Shown in pieces: positions 1 to 12,693 of a stretch of DNA of 25,000 bases. Position 1 is the stretch's first letter. Each line of letters starts with the position of its first letter. The position numbers and the translations under genes are program-made. Source of the stretch: Penaeus vannamei (lineage: Eukaryota > Arthropoda > Malacostraca > Decapoda > Penaeidae). The stretch covers positions 33,113,604-33,138,603 of the forward strand of contig NC_091555.1 of NCBI RefSeq assembly GCF_042767895.1, given 5' to 3'. The notes below the pieces were generated by a model. The model was not told where the DNA came from and did no database searches. It saw only the letters and a program-made list of their open reading frames with translations.

Positions 1-455
1 CATCACAATAAGATGGCCGTAAAGACAATAAAACAATTACAAAGTTTGACTCGGCATCAAGATAATAAGGGAAGAATTCTGGTTGGAACCGCAGTCTACC
101 CTTCGTCCTCTCTCTATCACCGATCAGATCTAGGCAGTAAGTGTATTTACGGCTGAGTTGTGTTTATTTATCGGTCTCGCGAGTTGACTTTCATTGGGGC
201 TGAGTTTACCTGTTGTGGGGCTTGCGACTATGGACCTTGTGCATTCGCTTAATTAGGTCTATTTATCCCGCCGTCGGTTATGAAAAAAAGAGAGATTACG
301 ATGTGTTTATGTATTTTCCGAGGCAGAATGACCCTTAAAACCCCCCGGCGTAAGGTTCACGTGCTCCCAGGGCGGTAGTTGTGCGAGCAAGCCCTATAAT
401 ACGAATACTTAAGGTTCGTAATTACAAATCGCTAGACATGTATTAAAGGCAACGG
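1..455. other. Unique spacer, no gene seen
   Basis: Mixed-composition DNA without long open frames, microsatellites or recognisable RNA structure. Confidence 0.5.
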
Positions 456-848
456 ATGGCATTTATTGACGATGTTAGCCGGAACAGCCCATGGCTAATG
501 CGTCTCAGAAGCAAGTCTTTTAGATACGTTTATGACCACTTAATGTTTCTCGATTATAGGATGATTGACAGCTCATTTGGCCAGATATGCTGCATGGAGA
601 TCCGTTGCAATCCGTCGAGCATTGTTTTTCCGTGCGGTTACTTTGTTGCTCTCGTGATACCAGACGGATATATATTTATTTCCTTTGTGAGGAAGCAAGG
701 GCTGTTTGGCAGTCAATCAGAATTATTTGCCCGGGGTACAATGAAAGGGAATGGCGGAGGGAGGCCGCTCTGGGGTCCAGGGAGTTTGCCTGTTCGTTTT
801 GTTCGCATTCGGTTTTTAATTCGTATTCTTATTCGTCTTCTTCTTTAG
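456..848 (+). pseudogene. Possible decayed LINE reverse-transcriptase C-terminal fragment
   Basis: An open frame of 130 codons begins at 456, and an overlapping frame from 587 contains SVEHCF and then YFLCEEARAVWQSI. The second phrase resembles the zinc-binding tail after the reverse transcriptase of many non-LTR retrotransposons, where a histidine-containing phrase is soon followed by C-x-x-A-R-x-V-W. The upstream frame (WLMRLRSKSFRYVYDHL) has the basic look of the segment before that tail. The pieces lie in two frames, their spacing is longer than usual, and there is no reverse-transcriptase core, 3' tail or target-site duplication. It may be a frameshifted, truncated relic or simple coincidence. 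Confidence 0.25.
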
Positions 849-1182
849 CGTGTGTAGCCGACACGTCTTCATTACAACTTTCTAACAATATTCTTCGCCC
901 TTTTTTTACGTTATACTTTCTACGTGACTTTTTGTTTGTGCGAGCCGTCGCGCTCTCTTCTTATCACTTGCTTTTCTCTTCTCCCTCTCTCCTCCTTCGT
1001 CTTTTTTCCTTATCGTTTGTACCAGAATAACACTTTGTTTATTACTTTTTCAGTATGTTTTTACTTCGGTCCCGTAATTTTTTCTTGTGATTATGGAAAT
1101 GTGTTTTCCAATTCCGATCAGCCTTCCTTCCCTATTATTCTTCAGTTGTGCAACAGTAGTACACCGACCCTCTCTCCCCGAG

Positions 1183-1455
1183 GCTTCCCCTCCCCCCCAC
1201 TCCCCTTCCCCACCCTCGCTCCCTTCTCCTCTCTCCCCTCTTCCCACTCTCGCTCCCCTCTCCTTCACCCCTTGTCTCCCCACCCTCGGTCCCCTCTCCC
1301 CTCTCCCCCCTCTCCCCGACCCTTCCTCCCCTCTCTCCACCATTGCCCCCTTCTCCTCCCTCTCTTCTCCACGCTCCCCTCTCCTCCCACCATCGCCCCC
1401 TCTCCTCCCACCCTCCCTCCCCTCTCCCCTCTCCCTACTCTCGCTCCCTTCCTGC
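1183..1455. repeat. C/T-rich low-complexity block
   Basis: The + strand is almost pure pyrimidine, built from TCCCC, CTCTCC and CTCGCTCCC words; the - strand is G-rich. Long open frames here encode only Ser/Pro/Leu or Arg/Glu/Gly strings and are composition artefacts. Confidence 0.9.
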
Positions 1456-1649
1456 AGTAGCACTATCATGTCCCCGCCCGCCTCGCCAGGGCTCTCTCTC
1501 CTCTCACACCATCTCCCGGCTTTCGCATAATTACCTCTTAACGTCCGTGTGAATGAAGATGTTTCCCTAAGTTATTTCCCTTCCGAAGTGGTTGTTGCCG
1601 AAGTCGAACACCCTCACGTAACGCTCGCCCCCCCTCCCTTTCCCCCCTG

Positions 1650-1820
1650 CTCCCCCTATCTCCTCTCTCCCCTATCTCCTCTCTCCCCCTATCTCCCCTC
1701 TCCCCCTATCTCCCCTCTCTCCCTGTCTCCCCTCTCCCCCTATCTCCCCTCTCCCCCTGTCTCCCCTCTCCCCCTATCTCCCCTCTCCCCCTGTCTCCCC
1801 TCTCCCCCTCTCTCCCCCTC
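1650..1820. repeat. 17-bp polypyrimidine minisatellite with 34-bp higher-order period
   Basis: About ten tandem copies of a unit close to CTCTCCCCCTATCTCCC. Towards the 3' end, copies alternate between TATC and TGTC, making a 34-bp dimer. Confidence 0.9.
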
Positions 1821-2151
1821 CCGTTCACTATGCCCCGATCGCCCTCTCGAGAGCACGCATATTAGGCGATCGCTAGGCGGCAGCTGTTTATCTGGCGGCC
1901 ATCGTAGACTGCGCTCGTTCTCCGTGACTCTCTCCTCCCCGTTACGATACTCTGCTTCTCGCAAATGCCTTGATACACACCAGCGGAGGACGCACGCACA
2001 CACGCACACGCACGCACGCAAATTCTGGGTGTTTAATTAATAAATCTCAGTTGTCTGTTCTTTTTCCCTCGTCCGTTTTTCCCCCGCGTTCGGTCTTCTG
2101 GTATTTGGGCATTTTCTCTCCCCCCCCCCCCTGCTGATTCTTTCGTTTCGC

Positions 2152-2153
<2 letters not shown>

Positions 2154-2245
<92 letters not shown>

Positions 2246-2335
2246 TTCTCTTTCACTTTCTCTTTCTCTCTCCTTCTCTCTTTCTTTCTCTCTCTCTCAC
2301 TTTCTCTCTCTTTCTCTCTTTCACTTTCTCTCTTC
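2154..2335. repeat. (CT)n microsatellite with imperfect 3' flank
   Basis: Pure CT repeat of about 82 bp (2154-2235), then TTTCTC/CACTTTCT variants to about 2335. Confidence 0.95.
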
Positions 2336-2459
2336 GAGCCAAGTTCGCCAGACGGTCCGTTCCATTTTCTCGCTGGCGCCGTTCGTTCGACTTCTCATCA
2401 CCATTCTCTTGATTTAGCAGTTTCTCGAACCTATGCCGTCGTTTATAATTACCCCTTTG

Positions 2460-2689
2460 CGTTTCCCCCTTCCCCTCTTTATTCTTTTCTTCCCCTTGCC
2501 TTTTTTCCCCCGCTAAATGAATTCTGGTCTTACTCTTTCTGCTGTTTTGGCTGTGTGTTTTCTCGTCTTTTTTCCCCTTGAGGCTCATTTTTTTCTTTTT
2601 TTTTTCGTTTCGTATGTTCACTTTCTCTCCCTCTCTCTCACTTTTCACTTAAACTTACGTTCTCCCTTTTCCTTTCCTTTCCTCATCCC
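2460..2689. repeat. T/C-rich low-complexity spacer
   Basis: Runs of T and CCTT words without a clear period, joining the CT microsatellite to the minisatellite that follows. No gene seen. Confidence 0.7.
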
Positions 2690-3050
2690 TGAGCCTCCTT
2701 TCCCTCTTGCCTTCCCTCCTCCCTCCTCCTCCCTCTTCCTTATTTCTTCCCTCACTAAGCCTCCTTTCCCACTTGCCTTCCCTTTTCCCTCTTCTTCCTC
2801 ATCCTCCTCCCCTTTCCCCATTTCTTCGCTCCCTAAGCCTCCTTCCCCACTTACCTTCCCTTCTCCTTCTTCTTCCTCCTCCCTCCCCCTTTCTCATTTC
2901 TTCCCTCCCTAAGCCTCCTTCCCCACTTGCCTTCCCTTCTCCCTCTTCCTCCTCTTCCTCCCCCTTCCCCATTTCTTCCCTCCCTAAGCCTCCTTCCCCA
3001 CGTGCCTTCCCTCCTCCTCCTCCCCCTCCCCCGCCTCCCCCTTCCCCATC
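2690..3050. repeat. Polypyrimidine minisatellite, unit about 66-78 bp, five copies
   Basis: The anchor TAAGCCTCCTTCCCCACTTG (first copy TGAGCCTCCTTTCCC) recurs at 2690, 2756, 2834, 2910 and 2985, spaced 66, 78, 76 and 75 bp. Each is followed by CCTTCCC, a variable CTTCTTCCTCC stretch and CATTTCTTCCCTCC. Length differences lie in the CTTCCT portion. Confidence 0.9.
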
Positions 3051-3070
3051 AGCACCCCTACCTAACACCA

Positions 3071-3645
3071 TCGCCTGGAAGTAACATAATGACCCCAAAA
3101 CAGCGTCGTGAATTAAGACTCCAACTAACGAACGAGAATATCGCCCCATTTGCTTAATCAATACCATTGACTACTAATAATATGTTATACTAATTAGCAG
3201 TTACAGCAATGTATTAAGACGTTAACCGGCGCCTCATCGAAGGAACGATTTTGGTCCCTACGCCGGGGAGGAGGAAGGGCTAAACTCGCCCGGATTTGGG
3301 GATCGCGAGGTAGAACAGTCTGCAACCCGGGGAGGAAATTTGCAAAGCAAGATCATCTTTTACTCAAACTATCAAGTCAATTTTGGTAGTTCGAACTGAC
3401 CTGAATCCTACGAGTTCCAACTTATTGTCATGTTAATTCGCCTTTTTGTTACGGCAGTAGAAAGAGAGCCAAGTTGTGTAGGATGATAAAAAAACGCCTG
3501 ATAATTACCCAAGGATTTAGAGATGAGGATGTTTTGTATCCTTTCCGGGATACATCCATCACGACGTCGAGGCTGAAAGAGAGAATAATTATAGTTGACC
3601 AAAATTATTACCGTAATTTATACTGCGAAGAGTCTAAGACTTCAG
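3071..3645. other. Unique spacer, no gene seen
   Basis: Ordinary-composition DNA between a pyrimidine-rich and a purine-rich block. Short open frames on both strands show no recognisable domain. Confidence 0.5.
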
Positions 3646-3648
3646 CTG

Positions 3649-4060
3649 AAATGGGGAGGAGGAGGGAGGGGAGGAAGAGGAGGAGGAGGAGGAAGAAGAA
3701 GAGGAAGAGGAGTAGGAGGGAGCGGAGGGGGAAGAGGAGGCGTAGGAGGGGGGTGGAGGAGGAAGAGGAGTAAGGGGGTGGAGGGGGAGGAGGTGGATGC
3801 GTAGGAGGGGGATGGAAGAGGATGATAGGGTAGGGGTAGTGGAGGGAAAGGGAGAGGACTAGGAGTAGAAGGAGAAGATTGTGGAAATAGAAAAAAAGGA
3901 GGAGGAAGGCGGGAGCAAGTGAGGGCGAAGGTGGAAAGGGAGAAGGGAACGGACGATGAGTAGAAAAAAGAGAGAGAAAGAGAAGGAGAGTCTCATTATG
4001 CAGACGACGAGAATGCAGTAGAAAGGAAGATTAGACGGAGAAACGATCGGAGAAGGAGGA
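3649..4060. repeat. G/A-rich low-complexity block (GGAGGA, GAAGAA)
   Basis: Nearly pure purine on the + strand, built from AGG, GGAGGA and AAGAGG words, becoming more degenerate after about 3800. Open frames here encode only Arg/Glu/Gly strings. Confidence 0.85.
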
Positions 4061-4473
<413 letters not shown>

Positions 4474-4620
4474 CGGGGAGGGAGATAAAAAAGACACAAG
4501 ATTGACATCGCGAAAATTTTGCGAGACTTGTACTCCTTTGGGCGTTACAGAAGATAATGGCAAGTCCAATTATAACGGGAATATCTACGCTAAAATGGGG
4601 TTGGGGAAATGTTTCTTATT

Positions 4621-4850
4621 GAGATCCCCCCCTTCCTTCTTCCCCCTTTCCTCCCCTTCCCCCCTCCTCCTCCTCCTCCTTCACCCTTCCCAACCCTTCT
4701 CTTCCCCTCCTTCTTCACCCTTCCCTCCTTCACCCTTTCCTCCCCTTCTCCCCTCGTCCACGTTCACCTTTCCCTTCCCTTCTCCCTTCCCTCCCCCCCC
4801 TCCTTCACCCTTCCCTCCCCTTCTCCCCCCACCCCTCCCCACCATGAATC
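4621..4850. repeat. C/T-rich low-complexity block (CCTTC, CCCTCC)
   Basis: Irregular tandem CTTCACCCTTCCCTCC words; CTTCACCCTTCCC recurs around 4679, 4711, 4728 and 4803. The opposite strand is G/A-rich. Confidence 0.85.
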
Positions 4851-4860
4851 CAACTCGGCC

Positions 4861-5780
4861 CTAATACCCCCTCATCCCTTTCTTCCACCGGAAATAGAAA
4901 ATCAACAAAAACACGTGAAAAAGAAAAAGATTACGCAAAAAAGCAGACATAAAATCAGCTGATCTTGACGGACAATAGCGCCAGGGTGTTAGATTAACCG
5001 CTGAAAAAAAAAGAAAAAAAAAATTGCCGTAAAAACACCTCACGGATGTTAGTGCACAATTTCGCCATCATTATTAGCAACAATCACCATCAATACATCC
5101 ATTTATGCATATAAAAAAGAATCTTTGTAAGAAAAAAAAACAAATGCTCGTTTTTTTTAGATCTTCTCTTAAGTCTGCATATTCGAGATCATTATCGCAA
5201 CACAGCTTCACATAACCGACGACACCAGTAAGCATGAGGTCAACGACACAGACCCAACATGCACATAACCAAATATCCGCCACATAACTAACGCGCTTGC
5301 GATGAAACCACAACGGACGCCGCCATGAGATCAGCACCGCGACCGAACACCGAGCGCCACGCAACATACTCGAAGAGCGGCAACACCACCGCCCTGCGCT
5401 AGTTAGCTTATTAGCGTTTTTGCGAGGCGCCGCGAGGAAGATCAAAGCGAAGACGCGATCCGAGCGGGCTGCCCGTGGATGGAAACAAATCAATGAGTGC
5501 GGGGCAAGTTGGGGCAGTTCGGAGACCGTCTTTGCAGGGATGTTGCGCGCGGATTGGTGGTGGATTGGGTGCGACATATGGCGAGGGGGCTCGGTGGACC
5601 CCGCTTGGCTGGGTTGACTCTTTCCACCCTTCTGTCTTCTCTCTCTCCCATTTACTCGGCAGAAATCGCTATGATACTGCAGTGTGTGTTTAAGCTACGA
5701 TGATTTGTAGGATTTTTTTCTTGTGTGATCGTTGCAAGTTATAATTTGCTCAAGCATTTCTCTTAAAAAAAGATCTCCCC
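4861..5780. other. Unique spacer, no gene seen
   Basis: An A-rich beginning (poly-A runs near 5004-5024) passes into mixed sequence. A GC-rich CpG-containing part spans about 5280-5620. Overlapping short frames there (about 60-70 codons) have no recognisable domain. Confidence 0.45.
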
Positions 5781-5789
5781 GAACGTTGC

Positions 5790-6190
5790 ATGCATTGTAA
5801 CCCCCCCCCCGCCCCGCCCCCATCCACCTCATCCACCCGCTCCCCTTCTCGCCTCCAGCATTCTACTGTCTCGCACACGCGTCCCCACACCCCCTCCCTC
5901 CCGCCGCGCCGCGTGGCTTCGGCCCCTCCGAGGAGTCCTCAACTCGGTCGCATCCCTGGCAGACGTCCTCAGTATGGGTCCTAGCATCCCTATTTTCTTA
6001 CGTCACCAAGGGGCGTGGCGGCTCTTTGTGGCCTCCGCCCTGGGTCTCGTTCCTCCCGTCAGAGGGTCTTGATGAAGTCTTTGTACGGACGAAAAGCCTT
6101 CATGAGGTCTTTGTGGAGGCGGGCGCGGCGGCCGCATTGTTCGCCCCTCCCCGTCCTGGCGTGTGCGGGGGACGCCGTCGTGTCACCGGA
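5790..6190. promoter_or_regulatory. GC-rich segment with a GC-box-like C run
   Basis: Starts with ten or more C followed by GCCCCGCCCCC (5801-5820), which reads as overlapping GC boxes on the opposite strand. CpG-rich sequence continues to about 6190. No TATA box, initiator or downstream exon was identified, so promoter activity is speculative; simple GC-rich spacer is equally possible. Confidence 0.2.
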
Positions 6191-7676
6191 GTTCAGGTAT
6201 CATGAGACATTAGGGCTTCGGGCGGAGGCTGTAATTAAGGGTTCCCCCAGCCTATGCGTCGTGCTCTACTGTATTCTAACAACATGAACGGTTAGATTAG
6301 CCTCGAGGATAATGCTAAGGTCCGCTGTCTTCCTTAAACGATGTACTTGAAGATAATGGCTATCACATCAAGCGTTTTTCCCATAACAAATATGGTGTAA
6401 TAACAAATGACTAGAACCTCTCCTGATGCAGAGACATAAGGAAGGCGCACAACAGCCATAAATAATCCCCCACGTCAGAATATGTAATTCGGAATCTGTA
6501 TTGTTAATTCTGATTTATTTACTCTGATGTTGGATTCTGTGAAAATCGCCGGAGGTCATTGACACACCGTCTTTCCCCGTACGCGCACAAAAGCTTTATG
6601 ATCACAAATTTCTTATGATAATTGCGAACCCATGTTCAAGCGGCTAAATTGCATATGATACAAAAAGAAAATAAAAACAGTCGAACATTTATCTTCAGCA
6701 GCACGGAGTAAGTGCACCTCCGCTTTCCTTGTGTCGCGGAACGGATCACCGTCCTTAAGCCTTGTCACGGACGTCTGTTAATCTCCGTCACCAACTCTGC
6801 CTCGACCCTCTCACAGGCGACGCGGCTCCTGCACGTCCGCAAAAAAAGGAAGAAAAAAAAGTCGGCCGTTCCCTTAACGCGGGCTAGCAATCATTATCTC
6901 ACACATGTGTTTTTGATATTAGCCAAAATGGGGCTGAGACGATGTCAGAAAGGCGATTATGGCGGAGGTGGAATGTTTGTGCGCGGGTCGTGGACGGGGC
7001 GAGGGAGGGAAACGGAGGCAGAAGTAGTACACTATTTGCCGCGGCCGTCGTCTTTGTTTTCTGCCTTGATTGTCTTGCTTAGATCATTCCCCGACAGAAG
7101 TAACGGCCACGCATTTCGCCGAGCGCGGAATATTATGCGCAAAAACAAACGTCTCGAAGTCTGATCTTCTCTTTTTCTCATCTCCATTTCTGTAAGTCAC
7201 TGAAGACCTCAAGGAGCCCGCACTACTTTCGCAATGTCTGACCCTCTCTCTTCGCCTCCCCTTCTCCCCTTCCCTCCTTCTCCCCTTTCCCCCTTCTACA
7301 CCCGGATATCATCTTGCTGTAAAACCTGCGAGTGTGAAGGATTGGAGCTGCGATACGCAGTTCCGTAGTGAGTGACACCCTCCGCATACACCCGCGCTTG
7401 CCAGGCCTCTCTGCCAGCGTTCTTTTTCACTGGACACGCGTTCCATTCGTCGGAAATCGGCTTTCGTAGACCTTTTGTCGAACGCCGACATTCTGCTTAG
7501 ATAATCATATCGTCAGCCTTCACTAGAGGACACTAGCTGTACACACACCATTTTAGCCATACATTGAAGATTCAGCTGAGAAATACGGGCCAGCCAGCGC
7601 TGTGTGGCCGCCGGCGATGCTAGAGGGGAGGGTAAGTCCGTGTTTTTCTCATTAGTAGCAAACCAGTCGCCTCTTA
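6191..7676. other. Unique spacer, no gene seen
   Basis: AT-rich to mixed DNA with a short C/T-rich patch at about 7240-7300. The longest + frame (6712-7164) has no recognisable domain and includes a lysine run from an A-rich tract. Confidence 0.45.
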
Positions 7677-7703
7677 CCGCCCGCCCGCCCGCCCGCCCGC
7701 CGC
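7677..7703. repeat. (CCCG)n tetranucleotide microsatellite
   Basis: About six and a half tandem CCGC units within CpG-containing sequence. Confidence 0.9.
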
Positions 7704-8340
7704 TAGTGCCCTTACCCCCGCCCCCCTTATCCTATGACACGCATCCTACATATCCTGCCCGAAGCATTAATCTCTCGCCGTGATAACATTACTGACTATG
7801 ACACCCATTTCGTTCTTGTCGTGCGTCTGTTCGTTTTTCCCTTCGCTGTTTCTCGGTTTGATTTCGACGTCGCTTTCAGCTTTGTTTACGCTTATGAATC
7901 ATCCTCCACTTCGGAATCAGTAGTACATACACGGAGACTTCCTCTCGGCGACGAAGGCACGGCCTCCCACCAACAATGGCAACAAAAACATGCGTTTGAT
8001 CAACCGACAGAAGATGCATCAGTTAATTTGGCCGTATGTGAGGCTCCGGCGGCACCAGCATGACATCTGCCTGACGATCGCTCGCAGGCCTGAGGGTCAT
8101 GCATCATCCCACCGGAAGTGTCTACCTTACAAGGCGTCAGGATATTATGATGCACGATGCTCATCTTACAGATGCATGTACACATTCATATACATGTGTA
8201 AATATACACCCACATGTGTGCGTTTTTACCAAACTTACTAGTATATACACGTGAATCATCTGCAAATATTTAAATGAAACAGGAGAGTTTTATTAGCATG
8301 AATCAGCCAAAAACCGAACACAATCCTGGATGTAGGGGGG
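7704..8340. other. Unique spacer, no gene seen
   Basis: Mixed sequence. Around 8179-8200 a small inverted repeat (TACACAT and ATGTGTA) lies in an ACATGTGT-rich patch. Open frames of about 60-110 codons show no domain. Confidence 0.45.
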
Positions 8341-8468
8341 CGTACTCACATACACGTCCACATACAGACGCATACATTCCCATTCGCTCATACAAACACG
8401 CTCTTTCTCTCACTCTCTCTCTCTCTTTCTCTCTCACACACGGCACATACACACATACACACATACAG
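8341..8468. repeat. Degenerate CA / CT / ACAT low-complexity patch
   Basis: TACACGTCCACATACAGACG-like words, then a broken CT run (about 8402-8436), then CACATACACACATACACACA. Confidence 0.8.
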
Positions 8469-9282
<814 letters not shown>

Positions 9283-9389
9283 AGAGGAGGAGAAGGGACT
9301 GACGACCAACAGCACCGAGCGTGACTTACATGGCTGCAATGGCGAGGCGGGTGCGGTGTTTGAAGAACAAAGTGCAAAGCCGCCAACAG

Positions 9390-9540
9390 CCCTCCTCCCT
9401 CCCTCCCTCCCTCCGTCCCTCCTGAACCTCCCTCTGCCCTCCCGGCTTCCCTCCCCTCCCCCTTCCCTCCCTGTCCCTGCACGTCTCGAGCACAAACATT
9501 CCCTCCTTTCCTCCCCCTCCCCTTCTGTCCTTCCCTCCCA
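9390..9540. repeat. (CCCT)n-rich pyrimidine block
   Basis: Starts with perfect CCCTCCCTCCCTCCCTCC and continues as degenerate CCCTCC/CTTCC words. Confidence 0.85.
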
Positions 9541-9624
9541 TGTTCGTCCACATGTTATCAGCCACTGAGAAAAGCAACCCTCGTTTTGCTTGCTTGTTGC
9601 ACGGGTCATTAGGCACATCTCGGA

Positions 9625-9725
9625 TTCTGATGAAGGAGGAGTGCAAGAGGAAGGAAGAAGACACGAGAAGAAGAGGGGGAATGATGCATGAAGAGAAGAG
9701 GAGGGGGAGAGGGAGGAGGAGAGAA
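9625..9725. repeat. G/A-rich low-complexity patch
   Basis: AAGGAGGAG, AGGAAGGAAGAAG and GAGGAGGGGGAGAGG words; no gene seen between this and the flanking microsatellites. Confidence 0.75.
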
Positions 9726-9890
9726 TGTTTTCAGGGCTAAAGGGATGCGATGATAGAAGAGATTAAGGTGTTGAAATAGAGCATAAATAATAACAAACAG
9801 AAAGAGAAATGAGGAGCAGCATGAAAAGTGCTTGCATGCATGTTTGTTGGTGCTTGTGTCTGTGTGTGGGTGTGGGTGTAGATGCGTGAA

Positions 9891-9893
<3 letters not shown>

Positions 9894-9981
<88 letters not shown>
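9894..9981. repeat. (GA)n microsatellite
   Basis: About 85 bp of GA repeat after a GTGTGGGTGTGGGTGTAG lead-in; pure from 9897. Confidence 0.97.
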
Positions 9982-9985
<4 letters not shown>

Positions 9986-10035
9986 GTTTGTTTGTGTCCG
10001 TGTGCCCAAGTACCACTAAGTTGCTTGTTATGACA

Positions 10036-10160
10036 CTGCACAAATCCTCAAAAAAGACCAAACAAAACAAAGTAAAACCAGCAATAACAACAACAACAGC
10101 AAAAGAAAACAAAACAAAAAAGAGAGAAAACGGAAACATTGATAAAGAATATAGAAAAAT
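10036..10160. repeat. A-rich low-complexity patch
   Basis: AAACAAAACAAAG and a short (CAA)n run near 10088. No gene seen. Confidence 0.7.
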
Positions 10161-10259
10161 ACCCTATTTGTATTAAGAAATAGACTTGGACGCGAATTGA
10201 ACGTTTTCAGTCTTCTGAATGTTTGAACAGTGAAAAAAGTGCATCGCCTCTGCTGGTGA

Positions 10260-10810
10260 TACGAACAGTGACCATAATAAAGATGATGTGATTATGATTC
10301 ATGGTGACGTTAAGTACACCAACAATGGCAATGCTGATTACACCGATGATGATGATAACTGTAAAAATAATGATGATGAGGAGGATGGTATACTGTAAGA
10401 GTAAAAAGGGGAAATGATAATATAACAGCAATGGTAATTATAAAGATAACTATGATAATTACAAGTGATAATGATAAATAGGGTAATAATAATAATACCA
10501 ACAAGAACCAATAATGATTCAGTCAATAATAACAAATATTTAGTGTTACTGAGTTCTTATCGTTCATGTTCATTATGATAGCGTTAGTGCCGATAGTAAT
10601 ATAAAATTATGGTGATGATAATATACAAATATGGTAATAATATCAAAAATCATGATGATATAAACAGTGATAATGAAAAAGAAAATAACAACAATGAGGA
10701 CCGTCATAATGATAATGAATGACGACGATTATCATAATAATCAAGGCAACGACAACAACAGTAATTCCGGATTAAGAATACGATAAACGACAATTAATCA
10801 TAACGACCCC
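10260..10810. repeat. Degenerate ATGATA/AATAATG trinucleotide-derived region
   Basis: GATGATGATGATAAC, AATAATGATGATGAGG and ATAATAATAATACC words recur through about 550 bp with many substitutions, as expected of an old (GAT)n/(AAT)n array. Minus-strand frames here encode only Ile/Ser/Tyr-rich strings. Confidence 0.75.
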
Positions 10811-11085
10811 GACATCGCTATTAGGAGATATGAAAGTGAGGATTTAATTAACCACCGCGGATTCCTCAGCTGCCGAAGCGTAAGTTGCTGAATTCCTGAG
10901 CCGCCCCAACCCCCCCTCCCCCTCCCTTCCTTTTAACCCCTTATGCAAGTTGTCTATGCGAAATTTGAGCGCCTACAAAGGCCATATCAAAATGTCATCC
11001 CAGCAGCCCGGCAATTGCAAGGCATCGCGGCCGTGCAACCGAACACCGTGCCCAGAATGACAATAATTAAGGGGTCCCATTAATA
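10811..11085. other. Unique spacer, no gene seen
   Basis: Mixed sequence with a short CCCCCCTCCCC patch near 10910. Confidence 0.45.
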
Positions 11086-11335
11086 GTGCTCAAGCCACTA
11101 CCACTACCGATGCCCTACCCCCCCCCCCCCACCACCACACACTCCCTACCCTCTTCCATCCCTCCCTACCCACCCACCCCTCACATCCTGCCCCCTCTCC
11201 CATCACCCTCTATCACCCTCCCTCCCCCTTCCTTGCCCTCATCCACCCCCTCCCACCCCTTCCTGCTGCCTCTTCCCCCCCCTCCTCCCCCGCCCCCACC
11301 CCTACCCCCCAATTCAAATTCACCACCAACACCAT
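11086..11335. repeat. C-rich low-complexity block (CCCACC, CCCTCC)
   Basis: C runs of 6-12 bases within CACCC/CATCC words. The opposite strand has many G runs compatible with G-quadruplexes. Confidence 0.85.
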
Positions 11336-11870
11336 TTTAGCGAGAACAATTGTAATCGTGCATTTGCTTTCGAGTATTAGTTGAAATTTCCTGTCTATAC
11401 ATTAATTTCTCTGAATTTATTTTTTGAGCTTGAATTTTTTAATTTTGAATTGACGCCTCATAAAAGAAAACACAACAGGCTATTCATTCCTAAAATACGA
11501 GAAGAAAAACAAAGAAAAAAAAGAGCAAAAACTGAATTCAATTAAAGGGTTGAATATTGATGAACTGTAATTGAAAACAAGCATCGCCGGCCTGCCTGTT
11601 GTAGCCAATGGTAAACAACAATAATCACAGTAGATGCCGCCCGTTGACCTTTGGGTAAGGGTGGCTTCGGGGGCCCTCCATGACTCACGCCCTTGGGTAG
11701 GGAGGGGCAGGGGTGGCCGCCCGTTGGTATGTGTCTCCGAGAACCGCCAGGATTACGCGTTCGGTCGGAGAGGAGACTATGGTGGGCGGGGCGCGGGTCA
11801 CGTGGGCGGTGGAGTTTGTACAAGGTGATGGTACAGCCGGTAGGGTTTAGAAGGGGGTGGGGGCGTGCAG
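11336..11870. other. Unique spacer, no gene seen
   Basis: AT-rich to about 11600, then GC-rich. CCCGTTG recurs at 11640 and 11720. No credible exon. Confidence 0.45.
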
Positions 11871-11872
11871 CT

Positions 11873-11945
11873 ATGGGGGGAGGAAGAGGAGGAGGGGAGG
11901 GGAGGGGGGGAAGAAGAGGAGGAGGAGGAGGAGACAAGGAGGAAT
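11873..11945. repeat. G/A-rich low-complexity patch (GGAGG)
   Basis: GGGGAGGAAGAGGAGGAGGG-type words on the + strand. Confidence 0.85.
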
Positions 11946-12690
11946 CGCGTAGGATTTGGCGAGTAGCGTGGGTGGCGCGGCTTGCAGGGCGTGGAAAGCG
12001 CGGAGGAGAGGCGCGTTGGATTCGATCATCTCTGGAGCTGAGGAGGTGAGGAGGAATTTAAAGATCGAGGCGAGGTATTTGGGCGTGTGGACATAGCTTG
12101 TGGGCGGCGGAGAGAGAAGGGCTTTTGGGAGGTCAACACGGGCGGCTGCGGGGGTGGGGGGGAGGGGAGTGAGGGACGGGGAGGGGGAGGCTCTATGAAC
12201 GTAACGATCACGTGACGCCTCGAGAGGATTTTTGGGATTCCTGGTGTGGCGACGCCCGCGGCCGCTGGGTGGACGGAGTGTTTGTTTGGATTTGAACTGA
12301 AGAGCCGATTTTTTTTCTCTCTCTCTCTTTTTGTCTCGACGATCTGATAAAGGTGCGAGGATAATGCGCGTGCTGGGGCGTGCGAGGCGCTGGGTGGCGA
12401 GCATAGCAACCCTCTCGATTAGCAACATGCTTGAATTGCAAATGCAAACGCTGACCTAAGGATTGCGATGCCAGAACAGTAACAGATAAAGATACAAGAT
12501 ATATTTTCCAGAAATATCCTCGCACTTACTCTTCCTCCCAACGGCGTTACTTCCCTTGCCTCCTCTGCGACCGAATTCAGAGCCAATAACTTCGGCCTGA
12601 GTAGCACAAGTATCATCCGAACAGCGTAAACACCGTCGTTAGAGTGGCGTAACCGCAGTTGACAACCGCAAATCACAACAGCCATTACCA
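11946..12690. other. GC-rich spacer, no gene seen
   Basis: GC-rich with CpGs to about 12420, then mixed. Overlapping frames on both strands have no recognisable domain. Confidence 0.45.
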
Positions 12691-12693
12691 CCG

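Noticed and set aside
2047..2912. Arg-Glu, Ser-Leu and Ser-Pro-rich open frames
   Set aside because: These are translations of CT/GA microsatellites and pyrimidine-rich DNA; composition alone explains them. The same holds at 4263-4962, 9076-10176, 15105-15924 and 24460-24874.
6712..7164. 150-codon open frame as a gene
   Set aside because: No recognisable domain. The lysine run comes from an A-rich tract, and there is no splice or promoter support.
8179..8200. 7-bp inverted repeat as a terminator or structured RNA
   Set aside because: The short stem lies in ACATGTGT-rich sequence where such pairing is expected by chance.
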